A DNA stretch of 29,114 nucleotides. Origin: Clostridia bacterium. GTDB taxonomy: Bacteria; Bacillota; Clostridia; TANB77; CAG-508. The stretch lies in assembly GCA_900753245.1 (NCBI GenBank), contig CAADYJ010000102.1:1-29114 (forward strand), written 5' to 3'. Each line of letters starts with the position of its first letter. Position 1 is the first letter of the stretch. A program made the translations under genes and the position numbers. Of this stretch, positions 23,272 through 29,114 are shown in pieces. The notes beneath the pieces were generated by a model. It did not search any database. It was not told where the DNA came from and saw only the letters and a program-made list of their open reading frames with translations.

Positions 23272-23429
23272 GAGCTTATGGAGAAATTGCATTACATAAT
23301 TTAACAAAATCAGCAAATGAAATAAATATGAGAAATTTTAAAAAGTGCATAGATCCACTACAAACTTTATATGCAAAAGATGGAGTGGAAGGAATGGCAG
23401 AATATTTAATGAATAAATATGAAAAATAA
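23238..23429 (+). CDS. Small soluble protein, function unknown
   Basis: A 63-residue helical protein ('YTWEQVRAYGEIALHNLTKSANEINMRNFKKCIDPLQTLYAKDGVEGMAEYLMNKY') with a strong TTAGGAGG ribosome site. I do not recognise it with certainty. Small acidic helical proteins before the recombinases of such elements can be excisionase-like, but nothing here proves DNA binding. A terminator follows. Confidence 0.68.
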   Translation: MGKELYTWEQVRAYGEIALHNLTKSANEINMRNFKKCIDPLQTLYAKDGVEGMAEYLMNKYEK

Positions 23430-23439
23430 ATAATAAAGA

Positions 23440-23471
23440 AAGATGTTAGTTTTTTACTAGCATCTTTTTTG
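23440..23471 (+). terminator. Intrinsic terminator
   Basis: AAGATGTTAGT pairs with ACTAGCATCTT (11 bp, one G-U pair) around TTTTT, with T6 after it. It separates the two small genes from the recombinase genes. Confidence 0.88.
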
Positions 23472-23483
23472 AAAGGAAAAGTT

Positions 23484-23777
23484 ATGGAGGAAATTAATCA
23501 ATTAGAATACAAACTAAAGAAAAGCAAAGAAAATTTACAAGCAGATATTGCAAATAGAAGAATTGATAAAATTGATAATATTAGTATAGATTCTAATACT
23601 TCATTAGAATCGAGAATACTTAATTTCTTTCAAAAGATTAAAAATCCCTATGCAATTAGAGTTGGAAATATAGTAGTGGAAATGGAGTTTTCAGATAATT
23701 CTAATATATCTCCAATGGAGTGTATAGACGCTACTTTAATAAATGAATACAAAATGAGAGAAATGTCAAATGTGTAA
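23484..23777 (+). CDS. Small protein before the recombinases, function unknown
   Basis: A 97-residue protein with a coiled-coil-like start (EEINQLEYKLKKSKENLQADIANRR), a middle rich in N, S and I, and a C-terminal part with 'PYAIRVGNIVVEMEFSDN'. There is no recognised family. TTG 23469 also opens the frame, but GAAAGG at 23471-23476 points to ATG 23484. It lies 80 bases before the first recombinase and may be cotranscribed with it. Confidence 0.68.
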   Translation: MEEINQLEYKLKKSKENLQADIANRRIDKIDNISIDSNTSLESRILNFFQKIKNPYAIRVGNIVVEMEFSDNSNISPMECIDATLINEYKMREMSNV

Positions 23778-23857
23778 ATTTTAGAATTAAGGAATTTTAG
23801 CAAAATAGGATAAAATCAAAGGTTATGCTACTATTTGGGTGTAGGAGGTTTTTGAAA

Positions 23858-25534
23858 ATGAAAAGAGGTAGAAAAAGTAAATATGATATTGAAATAATTA
23901 AATCAAAAGTTTGGAATGTTGCCGTATATATTAGATTATCAGTTCAAGATGGAGATAAAGCAGAAAGTAATAGTGTTATCAATCAGAAAGAACTTTTAAA
24001 TATGTATTTGGAACAAAATAAAGAACTTAATGTTAAAGAATATTATATTGATGACGGATTTTCTGGAACAACTTTTGATAGACCTGCTTTCAAGAAAATG
24101 ATGAAAGATATAGAAAAAGAAATAGTAAATACAGTTATAGTAAAAGATTTATCTCGTTTTGGAAGAAACTATATTGAAGTTGGAAATAAGATAAATTCAT
24201 TTATGAAAGATAATATAAGATTTATATCTGTTTGTGAAAAGATAGATAGTTATAAAGATAAAAAGTCAGTAGATGATATTATTTTTCCTTTAAAAAATAT
24301 AATGAATGAAATGTATTGCAAAGATGTATCAGATAAATTGATAAAGACATTTGAGGTTATGAAAAAAGAGGGGAAATATATAGGAGGAATACCACCTTTT
24401 GGCTATATAAGAGATGAAAATAATAAACACAAACTAATAGTAGATGAGGCTTCAGCAAGTGTTGTAAGAAGAATATTTGATTTATGCGAATCTGGAATTG
24501 GTAATGTGTTAATTACTAAAGAATTAAATGAAAAAAATGTATTAACACCAAGCGAATATAATTGTAAGATTTTAAAAATTACATCATCAAGTAGTAAAGT
24601 TGCAAAACAATGGACAGCAAGTATTGTCGGAAAGATATTAGATAATAGAGTTTATTGTGGGGATTTAGTTCAAAACAAGACAAGAGGAATTAGTTATAAA
24701 GTACATAAGAGATTAAAAAACGATGAAGAAGATTACATTATAATTGAAAATGCACATGAACCAATTATAGAAAAAGAAAGATTTTTTAATATACAAAAAA
24801 TAAGAAAAGATAGAAAGTTTAATTGGAACAGAAGAATAGAAAATATTTCTATATTTGACGGAATTGTATTTTGCAGTAATTGTAATAAGCCATTAGTAGC
24901 AACTATAAAAGAAAAAAGTATGATAAATAATACTGAAATTGATAAATATGTATTGGAATGTAAAGAATGCAATAATCAAAATGATAAACCTTATGTAATA
25001 GATGTGGACAAGTTAAAAATATGTATTTTTAGAAGTATTAAATATCATATAGATTTACTAAATGGATTTGAAAATGCAAGATTATCTGTTAAAGAAAATA
25101 AAGAATATGCAGACAAAATAAAAGAGAATGTTGAGAATTTAAAAAATAAATTAGAAAGACTTGATAAAGAAAGAACAAAATATTTCACAAAATTCAGAGA
25201 TATGGAAATTGACGAGCAAGAATATATTGCTTTTATCAGAGAGAATGTTAAAGAGGAAGAAAATATAAAGGAACAAATTAAAAAAGAAAAAGCAAAGTTA
25301 ATGGAGGCAAGATTAAGTTATAAGAATGTTGCTGAAAATAACTGGGTAGATACTTTAATGAAATATAAAAATCAAAGGAAGATTACAAAAGAAATGTTAA
25401 ATGACTTAATAGAAAAAATTTATATCAATAATGATGGTAGAAAAATTAAATTAGTATTTAAGTATGAAGACGCTTTTAAATTAGCAATGGATTATTTGAA
25501 AATTGTAAAGGAAGGGGGGAATACTAATGCCTAG
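23858..25534 (+). CDS. Large serine recombinase 1 (TndX/TnpX type)
   Basis: A 558-residue recombinase, full length for the family. The resolvase domain (about 18-160) has the catalytic serine S28 in YIRLSVQD, and the arginines in 'DLSRFGRNYIEVGN'. A recombinase domain (about 175-290) follows, then a zinc ribbon with C339-x2-C342 and C368-x2-C371, and a long coiled coil (about 390-480). All catalytic residues appear intact. GTAGGAGG before 23858 selects this ATG; an earlier ATG at 23825 has none. It overlaps the second recombinase by 8 bases, so the two are translationally coupled and may work together in excision and integration. Confidence 0.93.
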   Translation: MKRGRKSKYDIEIIKSKVWNVAVYIRLSVQDGDKAESNSVINQKELLNMYLEQNKELNVKEYYIDDGFSGTTFDRPAFKKMMKDIEKEIVNTVIVKDLSRFGRNYIEVGNKINSFMKDNIRFISVCEKIDSYKDKKSVDDIIFPLKNIMNEMYCKDVSDKLIKTFEVMKKEGKYIGGIPPFGYIRDENNKHKLIVDEASASVVRRIFDLCESGIGNVLITKELNEKNVLTPSEYNCKILKITSSSSKVAKQWTASIVGKILDNRVYCGDLVQNKTRGISYKVHKRLKNDEEDYIIIENAHEPIIEKERFFNIQKIRKDRKFNWNRRIENISIFDGIVFCSNCNKPLVATIKEKSMINNTEIDKYVLECKECNNQNDKPYVIDVDKLKICIFRSIKYHIDLLNGFENARLSVKENKEYADKIKENVENLKNKLERLDKERTKYFTKFRDMEIDEQEYIAFIRENVKEEENIKEQIKKEKAKLMEARLSYKNVAENNWVDTLMKYKNQRKITKEMLNDLIEKIYINNDGRKIKLVFKYEDAFKLAMDYLKIVKEGGNTNA

Positions 25535-27209
25535 ACAAAGTAAATATAATAAAGAAGAAAAAGATAATGTGAAAAGTTATCAATATAAAGCAGCAATATA
25601 TATAAGATTATCAGTAGAAGATGGAGATAAAGAAGAAAGTAATAGTATAACAAATCAAAGAATGTTATTAAATCAATTTTTAAAAGATAATTCAGATATT
25701 GAAGTATATGATTATTATACAGATGATGGATTTTCTGGAACTACTTTTAATAGACCAGGATTTGAAAAATTGTTAGAAGACTTATATGAAAAGAAATTTA
25801 ATACTGTTATTGTAAAAGATTTATCAAGATTAGGAAGAAACTACATTGAAGTTGGAAATTATATTGAAAAAGTATTTCCTTTATATAATATAAGATTTAT
25901 TGCAGTTAATGACCAAATAGATAGCATAAAAAATCCTGAATCAGTTAATAGCATAATTGTACCTTTTAAGAATTTAATAAATGACGAATATTGTCGAGAT
26001 ATATCAAATAAAATAAAGGCAGTATTAAATGTAAAAATGAAAAAAGGGGAATATGTTGGAGCTTATGCACCTTATGGATATATCAAAGATCCAGATGATG
26101 TACACCATTTAATTATTGATGAAGATGCAGCAAAAGTCGTTAGAATGATATATGAACTTACTTTAAATGGATATGGAAGAACAGCAATAGCAAAAAAATT
26201 AAATGAATTAGGAATATTAAATCCAACAGGACATAGAGCAATAGATTTAAAAATGAAAACACCATTTAAGAATAATACCGATAAAGTTACATATTCTTGG
26301 TGTTCAACAACAATTAGAGATATTTTACGAAATCAAATGTATTGTGGAGATTTAGTTCAAAATAAAGGAAAACTAATTAGTTATAAAATACATAAAAGAG
26401 TATTAGTACCACAAGAAGAATGGATTATTGTAAAAGATACACATGATGCAATTATAGATAGAGATACATTTGATAAGGTACAAAAAGCAATACTAGACAG
26501 AGATACAAGAATGAATACAGATGGAAAAATATCCATATTTGCAGGACATATTAAATGTGGAGATTGCCAAAGGGCAATGAGTAAAAAGATACCAGGAAAA
26601 TATAAAGGACAACCTAGAAATTATTATCATTATATGTGTTCTGCATATATGAGGTCTGGTGGAGAAATTTGTACAAAGCATAGTATAAAAAATGATGAAT
26701 TAGAAAAAGCAGTTTTAGAAAGCGTAAAAGTTCAAATTGGACTTATAATAGATATGAAAAGAATAAAAGGACAAATAGATAGTAAAACATTTAATGATAA
26801 TCGTAGAAGTTATTTGCTAGAAAATATCAATAAATGTGAAGAAACATTGAATATTAAAAGAAAGTTAAGAAAAGAGGCTTACGAGGATTGGAAATTAGGC
26901 ATTATTACAGAAAAGGAATATAATGATTACACCCAAGAATACGGAAGGCAAATAAGGGAAAATGAAGCATATATTGAAGAAAACTATAAAGAATTACAGA
27001 ATTTAGACAAAATGAGTAGCTCTGGAGAATGGATTGAATATTTTGAAAAATATCAGAATGTAAATTCATTATCAAGAGAACTTATAGATGGACTAATAGA
27101 TGATATATATGTTTATGAAGATAAGAAAATTAAAGTTAAGTTTAAATATGAAGATGAATACAATTATTTAATTCAATATATAAAAAGAAGAAAGGGAGAT
27201 ATACTTTAA
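25527..27209 (+). CDS. Large serine recombinase 2 (TndX/TnpX type)
   Basis: A 560-residue recombinase and a diverged paralogue of the gene before it. The serine is S29 in YIRLSVED; 'DLSRLGRNYIEVGN' holds the arginines. The recombinase domain is at about 175-300 and the zinc ribbon starts at C344-x2-C347 ('KCGDCQRAM') with its second half in 'YMCSAYMRSGGEICTKH'. A C-terminal coiled coil follows. Its zinc ribbon is the common one for ICE recombinases, whereas recombinase 1 has a shorter variant. It is the last gene of the element, as expected for an integrase next to its attachment site. The ribosome site is GAAGGGGGG. Confidence 0.94.
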   Translation: MPRQSKYNKEEKDNVKSYQYKAAIYIRLSVEDGDKEESNSITNQRMLLNQFLKDNSDIEVYDYYTDDGFSGTTFNRPGFEKLLEDLYEKKFNTVIVKDLSRLGRNYIEVGNYIEKVFPLYNIRFIAVNDQIDSIKNPESVNSIIVPFKNLINDEYCRDISNKIKAVLNVKMKKGEYVGAYAPYGYIKDPDDVHHLIIDEDAAKVVRMIYELTLNGYGRTAIAKKLNELGILNPTGHRAIDLKMKTPFKNNTDKVTYSWCSTTIRDILRNQMYCGDLVQNKGKLISYKIHKRVLVPQEEWIIVKDTHDAIIDRDTFDKVQKAILDRDTRMNTDGKISIFAGHIKCGDCQRAMSKKIPGKYKGQPRNYYHYMCSAYMRSGGEICTKHSIKNDELEKAVLESVKVQIGLIIDMKRIKGQIDSKTFNDNRRSYLLENINKCEETLNIKRKLRKEAYEDWKLGIITEKEYNDYTQEYGRQIRENEAYIEENYKELQNLDKMSSSGEWIEYFEKYQNVNSLSRELIDGLIDDIYVYEDKKIKVKFKYEDEYNYLIQYIKRRKGDIL

Positions 27210-27233
27210 AGAGAATTTATCTCTCTTTTTTCT
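27191..27233 (+). terminator. Terminator overlapping the end of recombinase 2
   Basis: AAAGGGAGATA (inside the last codons) pairs with TATCTCTCTTT (11 bp, one G-U pair), followed by more T. Confidence 0.75.
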
Positions 27234-27594
27234 GTAATTTTATAGAAAAAAATTAAATTTTATGATATAATTTGAAAAGTTTTAAGGAGGTTATATATTA
27301 TAACCGCAAAAACTTAAAAAACTTATGTATGAACACTTACATAAGATTATGAAAAATACGAAAAATAAGAAAAAATGGCGAATAAAAGCCTCAAAACCCT
27401 TGATATTATAACTGTTTTAATGAAGAACGACAGGGTACGCGAATTTAAATGGTTAGATACGAGGAGTTGAGAGGAAGATAGATATTCTAAACAGATAAAT
27501 GAAATGAAAAAAGACTAAAATATGTAAAAAAATTAAAATTTTTTATTTCAAAAACTTGAATGATATTGTAAAATGAGAATGGAGGATATAGGTA
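27234..27594 (+). other. Gene-free region; probable right end of the element
   Basis: No intact gene lies here. It holds an extended -10 promoter, a perfect dyad GGTTATA-TAT-TATAACC (27289-27305), a hairpin CTTATGTA/TACATAAG (27322-27345) and a stretch of mixed short frames (27346-27500, for example 'MKNDRVREFKWLDTRS' at 27420). The next intact gene is a surface protein unlike ICE genes. The element probably ends between the terminator at 27233 and about 27350. No matching copy of an end repeat can be shown because the left end is not certain to be in the window. Confidence 0.4.
27263..27271 (+). promoter_or_regulatory. Outward-facing extended -10 promoter at the right end
   Basis: TGATATAAT (TG-n-TATAAT). 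It is followed 12 bases later by an AAGGAGG ribosome-site-like sequence (27284-27290), whose end forms the arm of the dyad 27289-27305. No reading frame starts after it. Confidence 0.5.
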
Positions 27595-29019
27595 ATGAAG
27601 AAAATTATATATAGAATTTTTTTATTAAGTTTATTTTTTGTTATTGCATTTACTATAAAAGTACATGCAATATCTGACTTTTCTTATAATCTTGATGCTA
27701 ATGGAAATGCTACAATAACAGCATATAAAGGTTCTGAAAGTAATTTGACAATTCCAAATATAATAGATGGACATAATGTTATATCTATTGGTGGCCATGC
27801 TTTTGATGAAAATTATAACTCAATAACTAATGGACATACAATAAACAAACTTGTAATTAGTGAAGGAATTGAAAGAATAGAATTGCTAGCATTTGTGAAC
27901 TGTACTAACTTAGAAACTGTTGAATTACCAGAAAGTTTAAATTATATTGACATGCATGCTTTCTTACAATGTAGTAAATTAAAATCTATAAATATTCCAT
28001 CAAAAATTATAAGAATTCAAAATAGTACATTCAAGGAAACTGGTTTTACAGAATTTAAAATACCAGAAAATGTAACATCTTTGGATTCGAGGGTTTTTGG
28101 TTCGTGTAAAAATTTAAAAAAAGTTATGATATATAATGATAATATAAGTTTTTACACAATTTGTCCAACTTATTTACCTGATGGAAGTTATGTGGAAAAT
28201 TATGAAAATGATAATGAACCATTTTATAATTGCTCAGAAGATTTGGTTTTGTATGGAAATCAAGGTTCTACAACAGAAGAATATGCTAAGAAAAAAGGAA
28301 TAAAATTTGCACTTTTATCTAGTAGTGAAGAACCTCCTACAACAATGGGTTCCATTCATTTAAATAAGAATGAAATATCTTTAAAAGAAAATGAAAGTGA
28401 AAATTTAAACGTTAGCTTTCTTGGAATATCTTCATCTACAAAAGTAATATGGTCTAGTAGTAATGAAGAAGTTGCAATTGTAGAAAATGGAAAAGTAATA
28501 GCAAAAAGTATTGGAAATACCATAGTGACTGCTTCAACAGAAAATGGCAAATACAAAGATACTTGTACAGTATCAGTAATAAAAAAAGATAATTCTGAAG
28601 AATCTACTTTAATTCCAATAACATCAATTTCCTTAAATAAATCATCAATATTGTTATATATTGGGAATAGTGCAACACTTGTTGCTAATATTTTACCAAA
28701 TGATGCTACTGATAAAAGTTTAGTATGGTCTAGTAGTAATGAAAAAGTTGTGTCTGTTGAAAATGGAAAAATTATTGCAAAAGATGTTGGTTATGCTATA
28801 ATAACTGTGTCAAATAAGGACGGAACAAAAAAAGCTACTTGTAATGCTACTGTTCGTAATAAAGCAAGTTCTCCTGGGAGTATATCAGATAATACTGTAG
28901 CTGTTGGGCAATTACCACAAGCTGGGAGTTGTATTTCAATAATAATTAGTGTTATAACAATAATATTAATTACAATAATTATGTATATAAAGTTTAAAAG
29001 TTATAAAGATATAAAATAA
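27595..29019 (+). CDS. Secreted leucine-rich-repeat and Ig-like surface protein with LPQAG sorting signal
   Basis: A 474-residue exported protein. Residues 1-25 are a signal peptide ending in 'VHA'. Residues about 45-190 are BspA-type leucine-rich repeats (LRR_5: 'ISIGGHAFDENY', 'IERIELLAFVNCTNLETVELPESL', 'LKSINIPSK'). Two Ig-like Big_2 domains follow (about 260-335 and 345-425), both with 'VWSSSNE.V..VENGK.IAK'. At the end, LPQAG (440-444), a hydrophobic helix and a basic tail form a cell-wall sorting signal, with alanine in place of the usual threonine. A role in adhesion or host contact is typical of such proteins. The start has GGAGG 11 bases before it. It is probably a chromosomal gene flanking the element; cargo is possible. 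Confidence 0.88.
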   Translation: MKKIIYRIFLLSLFFVIAFTIKVHAISDFSYNLDANGNATITAYKGSESNLTIPNIIDGHNVISIGGHAFDENYNSITNGHTINKLVISEGIERIELLAFVNCTNLETVELPESLNYIDMHAFLQCSKLKSINIPSKIIRIQNSTFKETGFTEFKIPENVTSLDSRVFGSCKNLKKVMIYNDNISFYTICPTYLPDGSYVENYENDNEPFYNCSEDLVLYGNQGSTTEEYAKKKGIKFALLSSSEEPPTTMGSIHLNKNEISLKENESENLNVSFLGISSSTKVIWSSSNEEVAIVENGKVIAKSIGNTIVTASTENGKYKDTCTVSVIKKDNSEESTLIPITSISLNKSSILLYIGNSATLVANILPNDATDKSLVWSSSNEKVVSVENGKIIAKDVGYAIITVSNKDGTKKATCNATVRNKASSPGSISDNTVAVGQLPQAGSCISIIISVITIILITIIMYIKFKSYKDIK

Positions 29020-29072
29020 ATAAAAAAAGGCTGTAATCTTTTTATTATTAATTTTGAGGTTATATTGTTTGA

Positions 29073-29114
29073 TAGAATTATGATTAGTTTCTGTTAGTCA
29101 TAATTCTATTTTTA
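29073..29114 (+). terminator. Terminator of the surface-protein gene
   Basis: TAGAATTATGA pairs perfectly (11 bp) with TCATAATTCTA, with further partial pairing inside, followed by TTTTTA at the window end. Confidence 0.8.

Noticed and set aside
28437..28800. Duplication in the surface protein as a mobile or recombination repeat
   Set aside because: The repeated 'TGGTCTAGTAGTAATGAA' stretches encode the same strand of two Ig-like domains, so they are ordinary tandem protein domains.
1..29114. tRNA genes, rRNA or a CRISPR array
   Set aside because: No cloverleaf with a TTCRANY-type arm, no rRNA-like segment and no regularly spaced repeats were seen on either strand.

Overview
The window is very AT-rich, uses the standard code, and its genes carry strong AGGAGG-type ribosome binding sites. 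Together with the gene families present, this points to a low-GC gut Firmicute (Clostridia or a relative). Almost all of it is one Tn1549/CTn-style integrative and conjugative element (ICE) carrying a tetracycline and aminoglycoside resistance block. Both ends of the window lie close to, or just outside, the element.

Layout. 1-590: the 3' end of an ABC-F ribosome-protection ATPase and its terminator. 615-2742: early ICE genes (two small helical proteins, a DUF3848-like protein and a DUF3991/TOPRIM protein). 2743-2884: a hairpin-rich candidate oriT. 2885-14107: the conjugation module, in the order MobC, VirD2-like relaxase, PcfB, a small protein, VirD4 coupling ATPase (frameshifted), Maff2/VirB2-like subunit, VirB6-like channel, an unknown protein, PrgI/VirB3, VirB4, class B sortase and a CHAP peptidoglycan hydrolase. 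14201-16138: a small cargo cluster (UlaG-like metallo-hydrolase, MmcQ/YjbR, membrane and small proteins). 16332-20545: VOC protein, PadR regulator, a Tet(44)-type ribosomal protection protein and ANT(6)-Ib, with gene scraps around them. 20640-22654: a receiver-domain remnant, a divergent double-HTH XRE repressor, a long structured leader, then sigma-like and HTH genes of the Tn916 Orf7/Orf8 kind. 22655-23031: a hairpin-rich region without a gene. 23032-27233: three small proteins and two tandem large serine recombinases. 27234-27594: a probable right junction. 27595-29114: a secreted leucine-rich-repeat/Ig-like surface protein with an LPQAG sorting signal, probably chromosomal.

How it works together (inference). 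The serine recombinases excise and integrate the element. The relaxase and MobC process oriT. VirD4 would pass the DNA to a channel built from VirB6, PrgI, VirB4 and the Maff2-like subunit, while the CHAP hydrolase opens the wall and the sortase anchors a surface partner. XRE and the sigma-like/HTH pair are the likely control switch. The most unusual signal is in that switch: a leader of about 470 nt before the sigma-like gene holds a 15-codon leader peptide, a terminator, a region with mutually exclusive pairings, and a final hairpin that both hides the Shine-Dalgarno site and resembles a terminator. A second hairpin-rich RNA candidate lies between the sigma/HTH genes and the recombination genes. 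The VirD4 gene is split by a +1 frameshift, so this copy may not transfer unless the shift is an artefact or is suppressed.
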